From Sphingosinicella microcystinivorans (GTDB lineage Bacteria; Pseudomonadota; Alphaproteobacteria; Sphingomonadales; Sphingomonadaceae), in assembly GCF_027941835.1 (NCBI RefSeq), contig NZ_CP116005.1:1131501-1195500 (forward strand): DNA of 64,000 nucleotides. Reading direction: 5' to 3'. The first letter of the stretch is position 1. Each line of letters opens with the position of its first letter. Made by a program: the position numbers and the translations under genes. Below, in pieces: positions 28,831 through 41,736 of this stretch. The notes under the pieces are model-generated. The model saw only the letters and a program-made list of their open reading frames with translations. It did no database searches and was not told the DNA's origin.

Positions 28831-29472
28831 CTAGAACCCCTTCGCTTTCCCGTCGACCGAGCCGTGGCCGACGTGGATCGCGTCCTCGCGGCCGCCTTCG
28901 ATGCGGAACACCGTGCCCTGCGGCGCGTCCGCGGCGAGCGGGACGCAGCCGGGCTCGAACGGCGTACCGCCGACGAGCGCGCCGCGCAGCACGCGCGCGG
29001 TGATGCCGTGGCTGATGACGAGCGCGGGGCGCGCGGGATCGAGGTCTGCGAGCCAGCCCGAGAGGCGCCGCGCGATGTCGGGATACCACTCGCCGTTCGG
29101 CGGCTTCCTCAGGAACACGCGCCGTTCCGCGCACAGGAGCGGGCCGGATTCGGCGACGATCTCCTGATAGCTGCGCCCCTCCCAGTCGCCGACGTCGATC
29201 TCCAGCAGCCGGTCGTCGGCGCGGATGTCGAAGAAGTCGCGCTCCAGGTGCTCGGCGATGATCGCCGCCGTCTGCATGGTGCGGCCCGCGCGCGAGGCCC
29301 AGAGGGCGATGTCGGGCTTCGGCCCCAGAAGATCGCGCAGCGCGCGGCCCATGTCCTCGGCCTGCCTTATGCCGTTGCGGGTGAGCGGCGTGTGGCCCAT
29401 GTGTCCCTGCATCCGGGCGGCGGCGTTGAACACGGTTTCGGCGTGGCGGGCGAGATAGAGCGTCGGCGTCAT
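28831..29472 (-). CDS. Histidine phosphatase family protein
   Basis: A 213-residue branch-2-like phosphoglycerate-mutase-fold phosphatase. The catalytic RHAE motif opens the protein (LYLARHAETVFN), the second Arg and Glu lie in WASRAGRTMQTA and DVGDWEGRSYQE, and the second catalytic His is in LVISHGITARVL. The physiological substrate is unknown; relatives include phosphoserine, cobalamin and sugar-phosphate phosphatases. It lies upstream of rlmN on the same strand and diverges from scoA. No unusual features are visible. Confidence 0.85.
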   Translation of the reverse strand: MTPTLYLARHAETVFNAAARMQGHMGHTPLTRNGIRQAEDMGRALRDLLGPKPDIALWASRAGRTMQTAAIIAEHLERDFFDIRADDRLLEIDVGDWEGRSYQEIVAESGPLLCAERRVFLRKPPNGEWYPDIARRLSGWLADLDPARPALVISHGITARVLRGALVGGTPFEPGCVPLAADAPQGTVFRIEGGREDAIHVGHGSVDGKAKGF

Positions 29473-29579
29473 GGTGCCCGCGCTTATGCAAAGATTTTTA
29501 CAGAAAACCTACTCTTTCCCAAGCGCAGCGCGTGCGCTAGCAGGACCCCATTCGGATGCGGCAACGCGGGAGGTTCCCC

Positions 29580-30284
29580 TTGGCGAACAAGCTTTACGAC
29601 GACGCGGCGAGCGCCCTTCAGGGCCTGCTTTTCGACGGCATGACGGTGATGTCCGGCGGTTTCGGCCTGTGCGGCATCCCGGAGAACCTGATCGCGGCGC
29701 TGCGCGATTCGGGCACGAAGGGCCTCACCGTCATCTCCAACAACGCCGGCGTCGACGATTTCGGGCTCGGACTGCTGCTGCACACCCGGCAGATCGCCAA
29801 GATGGTCTCGTCCTACGTGGGCGAGAACAAGGAGTTCGAGCGCCAGTACCTGTCGGGCGAGCTTCAGCTCGAATTCAACCCGCAGGGCACGCTCGCCGAG
29901 CGCATCCGCGCGGGCGGCGCGGGCATCCCGGGCTTCTACACCAAGACCGGCGTCGGCACGCTGGTGGCGGAAGGCAAGGAGCACAAGGACTTCGGCGGCG
30001 AGACCTACATCCTCGAAACCGGCCTCGTCGCGGACCTTTCGATCGTGAAGGCGTGGAAGGCGGACCCCTACGGCAACCTCGTGTTCCGCAAGACCGCGCG
30101 CAACTTCAACCCGATGATGGCGACCGCGGGCAAGGTGACGGTGGCCGAGGTGGAGGAACTCGTCGGCCCCGGCGAGATCGAGCCCGACCATATCCACACG
30201 CCCGGCATCTTCGTGCAGCGGCTGATCGTCGGCAAGACCTACGAGAAGCGCATCGAGCAGCGCACAGTGAGGCAGGCGGCGTGA
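29580..30284 (+). CDS. scoA: 3-oxoacid CoA-transferase subunit A
   Basis: Subunit A of a class I CoA-transferase (234 residues). It carries the glycine-rich [13 protein letters not shown] and the family segment [15 protein letters not shown]. With subunit B it moves CoA from succinyl-CoA to acetoacetate (or 3-oxoadipate) during ketone-body or aromatic breakdown. The start is a TTG at 29580 with GGGAGG six bases upstream; an ATG at 29556 would place that ribosome-binding site inside the gene. The usual scoB partner does not follow directly: a phosphatase gene is inserted, overlapping the scoA stop. Confidence 0.92.
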   Translation: MANKLYDDAASALQGLLFDGMTVMSGGFGLCGIPENLIAALRDSGTKGLTVISNNAGVDDFGLGLLLHTRQIAKMVSSYVGENKEFERQYLSGELQLEFNPQGTLAERIRAGGAGIPGFYTKTGVGTLVAEGKEHKDFGGETYILETGLVADLSIVKAWKADPYGNLVFRKTARNFNPMMATAGKVTVAEVEELVGPGEIEPDHIHTPGIFVQRLIVGKTYEKRIEQRTVRQAA

Positions 30285-31129
30285 ACCGCCTTGCGGCGGT
30301 CTGCCTGATGGCAGCGCTGCACGGCTGTGCAGGCGGCGGCGTGCCCCGCACGACGCAGCCGCTCGCGTGGACACTGGGCTCGGCGGAAGCAGGCGCGATC
30401 GCCGCGCAGACCTACCGCGCGCTGGTGCGCTCGGTGGAGGCGCGGCTGCCCGCAGCGGCAGGCACGCCGTCCGCCGTCCTCGGGTCCGATGGAACGCCGC
30501 TGCCCTGCACGGCGGAAACCGCGCAGCGCCCCGCCGCCGTTTTCGACGTGGACGAGACGCTGATCTGGAACGTCGGCTACGCCTATCATGAAGCCCGCAG
30601 CAACGCGCCGTTCGATGAGACGAGCTGGGACGCGTGGGAGCGCGAAGGCGCGGAGAAGGCCGTGGCGATGCCCGGCGCGAAGGCGGCGCTGGGTGCGCTC
30701 CGCGCGCTCGGCGTGACCCCCGTGTTCAACACCAACCGCAGCGCCGGAAACGCGAAGCACACGGAGGCCATGCTGGCGCACGCCGGTCTCGGCCCGGCCG
30801 TGCACGGCGAAACGCTGTTCCTGAAGGGCGACGTCGACGGCACGTCGGGCAAGGACGGCCGCCGCGCCGAGATCGCGGGGCGCTTCTGCGTGCTCGCGCT
30901 CGCGGGCGACCAGAACGGCGACTTCACCGACGCCATCGACAACGGCCCCGCCGGCAAGCGCCCGATGGCCGAGCGCCGCGAGATCGCCGCGACGCGCTTC
31001 GGCGCGCACTGGGGCGCCGACTGGTTCGTGCTGCCCAATCCCCTTTACGGCGGCTGGAACGATCCGCCGATGAACCGCGACGAGGTCGTCGCGCCCGAGC
31101 AACGCTGGACGTACAAAGGAAACCACTGA
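30281..31129 (+). CDS. HAD-family acid phosphatase lipoprotein
   Basis: A 282-residue exported acid phosphatase. The lipoprotein signal ends in LHGCAGG (Cys16), and the HAD motif I is [10 protein letters not shown] (Asp89, Asp91), with later Asp residues in [12 protein letters not shown]. It resembles the class B/e(P4) group, which dephosphorylates nucleotides at the outer membrane or in the periplasm. The GTG start overlaps the scoA stop (GTGA) and the stop overlaps the scoB ATG (TGATG). It is therefore translationally embedded between two subunits of one cytoplasmic enzyme, an odd arrangement with no obvious functional link. Confidence 0.85.
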   Translation: MNRLAAVCLMAALHGCAGGGVPRTTQPLAWTLGSAEAGAIAAQTYRALVRSVEARLPAAAGTPSAVLGSDGTPLPCTAETAQRPAAVFDVDETLIWNVGYAYHEARSNAPFDETSWDAWEREGAEKAVAMPGAKAALGALRALGVTPVFNTNRSAGNAKHTEAMLAHAGLGPAVHGETLFLKGDVDGTSGKDGRRAEIAGRFCVLALAGDQNGDFTDAIDNGPAGKRPMAERREIAATRFGAHWGADWFVLPNPLYGGWNDPPMNRDEVVAPEQRWTYKGNH

Positions 31130-31770
31130 TGCCCTGGAACCGCGACGGCATGGCGGCGCGCGCCGCCAAGGAACTGAAGGACGGCTTCTACGTGAACCTC
31201 GGCATCGGAATGCCGACGCTGGTCGCGAACTACATCGCCGAGGACATCGACGTGACGCTGCAAAGCGAGAACGGCATGCTCGGCATGGGGCCGTTCCCGC
31301 TTGAGAACGAGGTCGACCCGGACCTCATCAACGCGGGCAAGCAGACGATCACCGAGCTGCGCCGCACGAGCTACTTCAGCTCCTCCGACAGCTTCGCGAT
31401 GATCCGCGGCGGCCATATCGACCTGTCCATTCTGGGCGCGATGGAAGTCGCCGAGAACGGCGACCTCGCCAACTGGATGATCCCCGGCAAGATGGTGAAG
31501 GGCATGGGCGGCGCGATGGACCTCGTCGCCGGCGTCAAGCGCATCATCGTGCTGATGGACCACACCAACAAGGCGGGCGAATCGAAGTTCCTGAAGGCCT
31601 GCACGCTGCCGCTGACCGGCAAGGAGGTGGTGGACGTGGTGATCTCCGACCTCGGCGTCTTCGAGCGGCCCGCCAAGGGCCGGCCCTTCCGCCTGATCGA
31701 GCTTGCCCCGGACGTCACGCCGGAGGAGGTCGCGGCCAAAACCGAGGCGCACTACGAGGTCGCGCTGTAG
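31129..31770 (+). CDS. scoB: 3-oxoacid CoA-transferase subunit B
   Basis: Subunit B of the CoA-transferase (213 residues), which carries the catalytic glutamate Glu47 in QSENGML. GIGMPTLVANYI and GGHIDLSILGAMEV are family motifs. It pairs with ScoA encoded 844 bases upstream. The ATG overlaps the phosphatase stop, so the three-gene unit scoA-phosphatase-scoB should still be one transcript with coupled translation. The window also holds paaJ, whose product acetyl-CoA pool links to this enzyme only indirectly. Confidence 0.93.
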   Translation: MPWNRDGMAARAAKELKDGFYVNLGIGMPTLVANYIAEDIDVTLQSENGMLGMGPFPLENEVDPDLINAGKQTITELRRTSYFSSSDSFAMIRGGHIDLSILGAMEVAENGDLANWMIPGKMVKGMGGAMDLVAGVKRIIVLMDHTNKAGESKFLKACTLPLTGKEVVDVVISDLGVFERPAKGRPFRLIELAPDVTPEEVAAKTEAHYEVAL

Positions 31771-31837
31771 CGTTCGTTTCGCTTCCGGATGGCGCACCTC
31801 TTTTCTCCCTCCCCATAGGCAGGGAATCTGAAGCGCT

Positions 31838-32518
31838 TCAGGATCGCTCTTGAAGCATCGGCGCGCCGTAGGGCGGAGGCGGCGGCGGGGAGCCGTCGAG
31901 CGCGGGGGCGAACAGCGCCGCGACCGTTTCAGCCAGCCGGTCCACCGCCTGCGGCAGCGGCTGGCCGACATAGGACCAGTAGAGCCAGAGGCTGGAGTTC
32001 AGGTAGAAGGCGTGCAGCGCCAGGTCGAACAGGGCTTCGTCCGGCCACTGTGATCCGAGCCGTTTCAGTTGGTTTGCGATCGTCTGCGCCTGACCCGAGG
32101 CATGGCGGCGCGCGACACCCCTGATGCTCGGGAAATGCGCGATGGCCTCGTTCATGGCGAGATCGTAGCCGATCGCCGCCTCGCGTGCCTTGATGTCCCT
32201 GATCCAGCGGTGGAGCCCCGCCCTGAGGTCGCCGTCCACCGGCTCGATCGGCGTCTCCACCATGCTGCGGATGTGGGCGAGCTTGGTCTCGTAGAGCGCG
32301 AGGATCACCGATTCCTTGTTGGGGAAATAATGGTAGAGCGCCCCCACCGACACGCCCGCCTCCTCGGCGATCGCGGGCGTCGTGATGTGCGTGGGGCCGT
32401 CGCGCCGCAGGACCCTGTGCGTGGCTTCGAGTATCTGCTCGATGCTGTGGCGGCCGCGGGCCTGCGTGGGCTCCTTGCGGCGCCTCAGCGTCTTCTCTCC
32501 CTTCCGGCGCGTGGTCAA
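31838..32518 (-). CDS. TetR-family regulator divergent from TonB receptor
   Basis: A 226-residue TetR-family protein. A basic N-terminus precedes the HTH (IEQILEATHRVLRRDG, then ITTPAIAEEAGVSVGALYHY) and YFPNKESVILALYE; the C-terminus ends in a run of six prolines. The start is taken as the TTG at 32518 because AGGAGG lies nine bases upstream; a TTG at 32545 is a longer option. It diverges from the TonB-dependent receptor, with an AACCGAAA/TTTCGGTT palindrome in the gap. It probably controls receptor and esterase in response to a small ligand, which is unknown. Confidence 0.82.
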   Translation of the reverse strand: MTTRRKGEKTLRRRKEPTQARGRHSIEQILEATHRVLRRDGPTHITTPAIAEEAGVSVGALYHYFPNKESVILALYETKLAHIRSMVETPIEPVDGDLRAGLHRWIRDIKAREAAIGYDLAMNEAIAHFPSIRGVARRHASGQAQTIANQLKRLGSQWPDEALFDLALHAFYLNSSLWLYWSYVGQPLPQAVDRLAETVAALFAPALDGSPPPPPPYGAPMLQERS

Positions 32519-32586
32519 CGGCAGCGTCCTCCTGATTACGGGCAACGACTGGCGATCTCGCGGATTTCCGTCAAGCTTGCCCTATA

Positions 32587-32612
32587 AACCGAAATCGAAT
32601 AATGTTTCGGTT
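32587..32612. promoter_or_regulatory. Candidate TetR operator in the TetR / TonB-receptor gap
   Basis: AACCGAAA at 32587-32594 and TTTCGGTT at 32605-32612 are exact inverted half-sites separated by 10 AT-rich bases. They lie between the divergent TetR start and the receptor start (36 bp before the ATG at 32648). This is the usual position and size for an autoregulatory TetR operator. Function is inferred. Confidence 0.55.
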
Positions 32613-32647
32613 ATTGGGGCTTCGGTTGAAGGAAAAGGGGGAAAGAC

Positions 32648-34867
32648 ATGACGACGAACAGGACAAAACGACGCGCAGGCCTGCTGGCGGCCGTCATGGG
32701 CTGCGCCGTGATTCCGGCGCTGCCGGCCGCGGCGCAGCAGGCGGAGGGCGCGGCAGGCGAGCACGAGGTGCAGGAGATCATCGTCACCGCGCAGCGCCGG
32801 GCGCAGCGCCTCATCGACGTGCCCTCCTCGGTCGCGGCGGTCGATTCGCAAACGATCCGGAACCTCAACATCCAGCAGGTCTCGGAGCTTTCGTCGCACG
32901 TCCCGAACCTTCAGATTGATTCGACGACCTCGCTGAACTCCGCCGTCTACATTCGCGGCGTCGGTGCCAACAGCCGCAACATCGGCTTCGACACGCGCGT
33001 CGGCGTGTATCTGGACGGCGTCTACCTCGGCCAGTCTCCGGCGCTGAACCAGGAGCTGATCGACCTCGAACGGGTCGAGGTGCTGCGCGGCCCGCAGGGC
33101 GCATTGTTCGGCAAGAACACCGTCGCGGGCGCGATCAACCTCATCTCGCGCCAGCCCGATTTCGAGCCCTCGGCCTATCTCGGCGTCCGCATCGGCAACC
33201 ACGACGAGCGGCAAGGCACGCTGCGCGCGAACCTGCCGCTGTCCGAAACCGCCGCCGTCAGCCTTTCGGTGAACCGCGCGAAGCGCGACGGCTTCACCAC
33301 CAACATCCACGACGGCAGCACGGTCGGAAACCGCAACGTCACCTCGTGGCGCGGCCAGCTCCGCTGGGACGCGGCGCCGCAGTTCAGCGTGCGCGCCTCC
33401 GTCGACGGCCTCAGGGCGCGCGAGGCCGGGGAATACGGCAACGCCTTCACGAACACGTTCGGCAGCGCGCTGTCGCCGCTCTACCTCCAGCCGCGCACCG
33501 TGGACCTCAACACCCCGAACCGCGACGAGCGCGACGTCTACGGCGCGGCGCTCGAACTCGCCTACGATCTCGCGGGCGGGCCGACGCTGAAGTCGATCAC
33601 CGCGTGGCGCTCGACGAAATTCTTCAGCACCAACGACCTCGACTATTCGAACCTCGATTTCCTCAGCATCGACTTTTCCGACAAGTACGAGCAGTGGACG
33701 CAGGAATTCCAGCTCGTCTCGTCCGGCGGCGGGCCGCTCGGCTACGTGTTCGGCCTCTATCTCTACCAGCAGGACAGCGACACCGCGCGCACGGCGTGGA
33801 CCGGCGCGCTTGGGCCGCTGCTCGGCGTCGCGCCGGGCACGCCGCTGCCGACCACCGGCGATCTCAGGACGCGGAACGTCGCGCTCTACGGGAACGCCGA
33901 ATACGAGGTGGTCGACCGGTTGCGGCTCGGCCTCGGCTTCCGCTGGTCGTGGGAGGAGAAGCGCGTCGACTACAGCATCGACGGCAGCGGCTATCCGCTC
34001 GGTCTCGCCACCGGCACCTTCCGGGACAAGCGCAGCGACAACGATTTCTCGCCGACCGTGACGCTCAGCTACGACGTGCTGCCCCGGCTCACCGGCTTCG
34101 CGCGCTATGCGAAGGGCTACAAGAGCGGCGGCTACAATCTCGATTTCGTGAGCACCGCGATCTTCCCGAACGGGCTGGAGTTCGAGAAGGAAACCGCGTC
34201 CTCGTTCGAGGCGGGCCTGAAGGGCGATCTTTTCGATCGCGCGCTGCGCTTCAGCCTCACCGGCTTCCATACCGATTTCGACGATTATCAGGTGGACCAG
34301 TTCCAGAACATGGGCGAGGGCGTGGTCGCCATCGTGATCGGCAACGCCTCCAAGGTGCGCAGCCGGGGCATCGAGCTTGAAGCCACGCTGGAGGTGAGCG
34401 AGCGGCTGAGCTTCACCACGGGCCTCGGCGTGCTGGACACCGTGTTCCGGTCCTTCCCCGGCGGCGGCGCGGGCGGCAGCGACGCCTCGGGCAAGCGCGT
34501 GCCCGGCGCCTCGCGCTTTCAGGCGCAGTTCGGCGCGGACTACCGGATTCCGCTGCCGTCGGGCTGGAGCCTCGCGCTCCACGCCGACTATTCGCACCGC
34601 AGCAGCTATTATTCGGACATCGACAACGTGCGCAGCATCACCGTCGGCGGCGTGACGGTGCCGTTCGACCGCATCCCGGCGAGCGACTTCGTGAACGCCC
34701 GCGTCGCGCTCGCCCATCCGGACAAGGGCTGGGAGATCGCGCTGTGGTCGCGCAACCTGTTCGATGCCGACACCGTCTTCATCTACGGCGGCGACTTCTT
34801 CGGAACGCGCACCCGCCGTTACATGCCGCCCCGCACGTGGGGCGTCGAACTCGGCAAGCGCTTCTGA
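32648..34867 (+). CDS. TonB-dependent outer-membrane receptor
   Basis: A 739-residue TonB-dependent receptor. It has a signal peptide (LLAAVMGCAVIPALPAAAQQ), a TonB-box-like EIIVTAQRRAQRL, a plug domain (DVPSSVAAVDSQTIRNLNIQ through LRGPQGALFGKNTVAGAINL), and a 22-strand barrel closing on an aromatic C-terminus (GVELGKRF). The plug type is that of sphingomonad/Caulobacter receptors for plant compounds, carbohydrates and siderophores. It is followed after 11 bases by a secreted esterase, so uptake of an ester-containing or aromatic ligand is plausible. Control by the divergent TetR is likely. Confidence 0.92.
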   Translation: MTTNRTKRRAGLLAAVMGCAVIPALPAAAQQAEGAAGEHEVQEIIVTAQRRAQRLIDVPSSVAAVDSQTIRNLNIQQVSELSSHVPNLQIDSTTSLNSAVYIRGVGANSRNIGFDTRVGVYLDGVYLGQSPALNQELIDLERVEVLRGPQGALFGKNTVAGAINLISRQPDFEPSAYLGVRIGNHDERQGTLRANLPLSETAAVSLSVNRAKRDGFTTNIHDGSTVGNRNVTSWRGQLRWDAAPQFSVRASVDGLRAREAGEYGNAFTNTFGSALSPLYLQPRTVDLNTPNRDERDVYGAALELAYDLAGGPTLKSITAWRSTKFFSTNDLDYSNLDFLSIDFSDKYEQWTQEFQLVSSGGGPLGYVFGLYLYQQDSDTARTAWTGALGPLLGVAPGTPLPTTGDLRTRNVALYGNAEYEVVDRLRLGLGFRWSWEEKRVDYSIDGSGYPLGLATGTFRDKRSDNDFSPTVTLSYDVLPRLTGFARYAKGYKSGGYNLDFVSTAIFPNGLEFEKETASSFEAGLKGDLFDRALRFSLTGFHTDFDDYQVDQFQNMGEGVVAIVIGNASKVRSRGIELEATLEVSERLSFTTGLGVLDTVFRSFPGGGAGGSDASGKRVPGASRFQAQFGADYRIPLPSGWSLALHADYSHRSSYYSDIDNVRSITVGGVTVPFDRIPASDFVNARVALAHPDKGWEIALWSRNLFDADTVFIYGGDFFGTRTRRYMPPRTWGVELGKRF

Positions 34868-34878
34868 AAGGCCCGCCC

Positions 34879-36072
34879 GTGAAACGCACCCTGCTGGCCT
34901 CAGCGGCCGTGCTGCTGCTCGCCATGAATATGCCCGCCCAGCCCCCGATCCTCTCGCCCGCCGACGTGACGCTGACGGCGGCGGAAAAGGCCGAGCTCAA
35001 GACCGGCCTCGAGCCCGAACGCTGGTTCGTGGAGCGCCTGCGCGGCCCCCGCGAGCGCGTCGACGGCCAGCGGCTCGACGCCAAGCTGCAATTCCTGAAG
35101 GAGATGGCGGCGGCGCAAAAGCCGGAGAATGAGGACGACCTGCTCGCCGCCTTCGACACGCCGGAGAAGCGCGCCGCCATCCGCGCGGACACCGACCGGC
35201 GCTGGACAATCCGCAGCGCAATCACTGCCGACATGGCGGTCGAGGACCGCACCATCCCGGGGCGCGGCGGCCCGATCCCCGTCCGCATCTATCGCCCGGA
35301 AACCGGTGAGGACGGCCCGCTGCCGGTGCTCGTCTACTACCACGGCGGCGGCTTCGTGTTCGCCAGCGTGCGCGCCGTGGACCGGCAGGTGCGGCTGATC
35401 GCCAACGCGGCCCGCGTCATCGTCGTGTCCGTCGACTATCGCCTCGCCCCCGAACACCCGTTCCCGGCGCCGCAGGACGATGCCGAGGACGCCTTCCTCT
35501 GGGCGCGCGTCCATGCCACGTCGCTCGGCGGCGATCCGGCGCGGATCGGCGTCGGCGGCGACAGCGCGGGCGGCCACCTCGCGCTGGTGACGTCACTGCG
35601 TCAGCGCGCCGCCGGTCGCCCGGCGCCGCTCTACCAGTTGCTCTATTACCCGGCCGTCACGCTCGATCAGGGCGACCGCTCCTATGCGCTGTTCGGCGAG
35701 GGCTACGGGCTCGATCTCGCCTTCATCAACGTCGTGACCCGCCTCGCCTTTCCCGATCCGGCGAGCCGGGAGGCCCCGGCGACATGGGCGCTTCGCGAAT
35801 CCTCGCTCGCCGGTATGCCCGCGACGATCGTGGCGACGGCGGGCTACGACCCGCTGCGCGATCAGGGCTGCCGCCTCGCCGCGCGGCTGGAGACGGACGG
35901 CGTCGGCGTCGTCTACCTGAACTACCCGTCGCTCACGCATAGCTTCCTCAACTGGTCCGGGCTGATCCCCGACGCGAACCGCGCCGCGCGCGAGACCGCC
36001 GCGCTCTTCGGGCAGGCGATCCGCAGCCGCGCCGTCGCCGCGGCGGACACGGACCGGCGCGGCGGGGAGTGA
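34879..36072 (+). CDS. Exported alpha/beta hydrolase (HSL / GDSAG family esterase)
   Basis: A 397-residue hormone-sensitive-lipase-type esterase. The N-terminal hydrophobic segment (LLASAAVLLLAMNMPA) looks like a signal peptide. The oxyanion motif HGGG is at 155-158, the nucleophile Ser229 is in GDSAGGHLA, the Asp is in TAGYDPLRDQG and the His in SLTHSFLNW. It should hydrolyse a carboxylic ester in the periplasm. The GTG at 34879 follows AAAGG. It forms an operon with the TonB receptor 11 bases upstream, so it may process the imported ligand. Confidence 0.85.
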   Translation: MKRTLLASAAVLLLAMNMPAQPPILSPADVTLTAAEKAELKTGLEPERWFVERLRGPRERVDGQRLDAKLQFLKEMAAAQKPENEDDLLAAFDTPEKRAAIRADTDRRWTIRSAITADMAVEDRTIPGRGGPIPVRIYRPETGEDGPLPVLVYYHGGGFVFASVRAVDRQVRLIANAARVIVVSVDYRLAPEHPFPAPQDDAEDAFLWARVHATSLGGDPARIGVGGDSAGGHLALVTSLRQRAAGRPAPLYQLLYYPAVTLDQGDRSYALFGEGYGLDLAFINVVTRLAFPDPASREAPATWALRESSLAGMPATIVATAGYDPLRDQGCRLAARLETDGVGVVYLNYPSLTHSFLNWSGLIPDANRAARETAALFGQAIRSRAVAAADTDRRGGE

Positions 36073-36169
36073 ACGGCGGGGCTTGCATTTGGCCCCGGAT
36101 TCCCCCTACCGAAGGTTGACGCAGGCGCTATAGTCGCGCGCTCACAATCGGGGGTTTGAAGGGAAACGC

Positions 36170-37270
36170 ATGAAGGCGACGGTCGAGCGGGCGACGCTGC
36201 TCAAATGCCTTGGTCACGTCCAGTCGGTGGTGGAGCGTCGCAACACGATCCCGATCCTGTCGAACGTCCTCATCGAGGTCGAGAACAACGGCCTCAAGCT
36301 GATGGCGACCGACCTCGACCTGCAGGTCGTCGATTCGATCGCCGCGCAGGTGGAGACGCCGGGCGCCACCACGGTTTCGGCGCACACGCTGTTCGACATC
36401 GTGCGCAAGCTGCCCGAGGGCAGCCAGGTCGAGATCGCGGTTTCGGGCGACAAGATGTCGATCGCGGCGGGCCGCGCGCGCTTCAACCTCGCGACGCTGC
36501 CGCGCGACGACTTCCCGATGATCGCCGAAAGCGACCTGCCGACGAAGTTCCAGCTCCCCGCCGAGACGCTGAAGCAGATCATCGACAAGACGCGCTTCGC
36601 CATCTCCACCGAAGAGACGCGCTATTACCTGAACGGCATCTTCATGCACGTCGTCGACGGCAAGCTGTTCGCGGTCGCGACCGACGGCCACCGGCTGGCG
36701 CGCGTCGCGCTCGACGCGCCCGCGGGCGCGGACGGGATGCCCGACATCATCGTGCCCCGCAAATGCGTCGCCGAGGTCAGAAAGCTGCTCGACGAGGTGA
36801 CGGGCGAGATCGAGGTCTCGCTCTCCTCCACCAAGATCCGCTTCCGCGCGGGCACCGCCGTGCTCACCTCGAAGCTGATCGACGGCACCTTCCCCGATTA
36901 TTCGCGGGTGATCCCCACGAAGAACGACCGGCTGCTGAAGGTGGACACCAAGTCGCTCGCCGAGGGCGTCGACCGCGTCGCGGCGATCGCCACCGAGAAG
37001 ACGCGCGCGGTGAAGATGAGCATCGACCGCGACCGCATCGTGCTTTCGGTGACGAGCCCGGAAACCGGCACCGCCGCCGAGGAAGTGCCCGCCGACTACG
37101 CGTCGGACAGCCTCGATGTCGGCTTCAACGCCCGCTACCTGCTCGACATCCTCGGCGAGATCGAGACCGACGAGATCGAGATCCACCTCGCCGACGCGGC
37201 GGCGCCGACGCTGATCCGCGAGGGCCAGTCGTCCCCGGCACTCTACGTGCTGATGCCGATGCGCGTCTGA
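36170..37270 (+). CDS. dnaN: DNA polymerase III sliding clamp (beta subunit)
   Basis: The beta clamp, 366 residues, with three repeated domains; MKATVERATLLKCLGHVQSV opens it and ALYVLMPMRV closes it, the C-terminal MPMR motif being typical of the partner-binding pocket. It encircles DNA and tethers polymerase III. AAGGGA precedes the ATG. recF and gyrB follow about 900 bases away on the same strand, recalling the dnaA-dnaN-recF-gyrB origin cluster, but dnaA is absent from the window and a palindromic element and an opposite-strand gene intervene. Confidence 0.97.
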   Translation: MKATVERATLLKCLGHVQSVVERRNTIPILSNVLIEVENNGLKLMATDLDLQVVDSIAAQVETPGATTVSAHTLFDIVRKLPEGSQVEIAVSGDKMSIAAGRARFNLATLPRDDFPMIAESDLPTKFQLPAETLKQIIDKTRFAISTEETRYYLNGIFMHVVDGKLFAVATDGHRLARVALDAPAGADGMPDIIVPRKCVAEVRKLLDEVTGEIEVSLSSTKIRFRAGTAVLTSKLIDGTFPDYSRVIPTKNDRLLKVDTKSLAEGVDRVAAIATEKTRAVKMSIDRDRIVLSVTSPETGTAAEEVPADYASDSLDVGFNARYLLDILGEIETDEIEIHLADAAAPTLIREGQSSPALYVLMPMRV

Positions 37271-37302
37271 CGCCGTCGAGTTCGGGATACAGGGCTGTAA
37301 GC

Positions 37303-37383
37303 GCGTCCCTCGATCTCGCTCGGGATGAAAGGCCTTTGCGCCTTGTAAAAACGTGCATCGTCCCGAGCGAGGTCGAGGGACGC
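37303..37383. repeat. Extragenic palindromic element, copy 2
   Basis: Arms at 37303-37328 and 37358-37383 match each other with two mismatches and enclose 29 bases. Arm sequence, arm length (26) and loop length all match copy 1 at 11002-11082. It lies between the convergent dnaN gene and the exported-protein gene, where a hairpin could stop transcription from both sides. Confidence 0.75.
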
Positions 37384-37405
37384 ACGCCCGGATATCACCA
37401 GCCCC

Positions 37406-38125
37406 TCACTCGGACGGCGGCACCCCCGCCTTCATCTCCTTCACCATCTCCGCGCGGCTGATCGGCTCGGCGGGAAGCCGGAAGCGGGCCGGGTCGACGG
37501 CCCCGTCCTTCACGCTGGCGAGCTCGAACTTCGTGCCGGCCTTGAGCGGCGTGCCGAGCGCGAACGCCTGCCGCATGTCGCCGATCATGCTCGCGGCGAC
37601 ATCGCCGATCAGCGGCGCGGCCATCACCATCGTCGCCTCCATGAACTGCAGCATGGCCTTGCCGGCGTGCGCGAGCGCCGGGTCGCGCGTCGCCACCCAT
37701 TCCGTCACCGCATCGGGGTTCATCTTGTCGATGCCCTTGATCCGATAGGTCTCGCCCGTGAAGCCCGCGACGGTCGTGCTGCCCGCCGCCTCGATGACGA
37801 GCGGCTGCGCGGGCTTCTGATCGGCCTTCGCCGCGGCGTCGAACAGGCCCCGGAACGTCGGGCCGATCGCCTCGTCGAGCGCGGCGGCAATGTCGGTGAG
37901 GCGCATCACGCGCGGCTTTGCCTGCGCCGTGTCGATCAGGAACAGCTCGCCGTCCTGCACCAGCCCGGTCTGCCCCGGGATAGGTCCGGTGACGTGCACG
38001 GCGCCGCTGTCGGCGATTTCGAGCGTGAGGTTCTTCCCGTCCTCGCCCTTGTAGACCACGGTCTGGTCGGCGAGCGCGGCGGACGAAAGCAGCATGGCGG
38101 CGGCACAGGCAACGGCACGGATCAT
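37406..38125 (-). CDS. Exported protein of unknown function
   Basis: I do not recognise this 239-residue protein. It has a clear Sec signal peptide (AVACAAAMLLSSAALADQ, cleavage after ALA-D), no further TM helix, and no cysteine in the mature part. The mature sequence alternates beta-prone segments (QTVVYKGEDGKNLTLEIAD) with helical ones, in a style similar to periplasmic DUF4412-like proteins, but the match is weak. The ATG has GGGAG upstream. It is transcribed against dnaN and diverges from recF, thus interrupting a replication gene cluster. Confidence 0.75.
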   Translation of the reverse strand: MIRAVACAAAMLLSSAALADQTVVYKGEDGKNLTLEIADSGAVHVTGPIPGQTGLVQDGELFLIDTAQAKPRVMRLTDIAAALDEAIGPTFRGLFDAAAKADQKPAQPLVIEAAGSTTVAGFTGETYRIKGIDKMNPDAVTEWVATRDPALAHAGKAMLQFMEATMVMAAPLIGDVAASMIGDMRQAFALGTPLKAGTKFELASVKDGAVDPARFRLPAEPISRAEMVKEMKAGVPPSE

Positions 38126-38173
38126 GGACGTCTCCCTTTCGCACGAGATTAGCACGCGATAGACGGGGCCGCC

Positions 38174-41648
<3,475 letters not shown>

Positions 41649-41736
41649 GCGGCGCGCTCTCCTTCTTGATCTGCCGCAATGTTGCTAGCGTCGGCAGTGG
41701 TACCACCCATTCGGGTGAACAGCGGGAGAGTGGAAC

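Noticed and set aside
32582-34717. 711-codon minus-strand frame opposite the TonB receptor
   Set aside because: The receptor on the plus strand has full family motifs, whereas this frame is low-complexity and overlaps the divergent promoter.
36116-36134. TTGACG/TATAGT as the dnaN promoter
   Set aside because: The spacing between the two boxes is only seven bases, too short for a sigma-70-type promoter.
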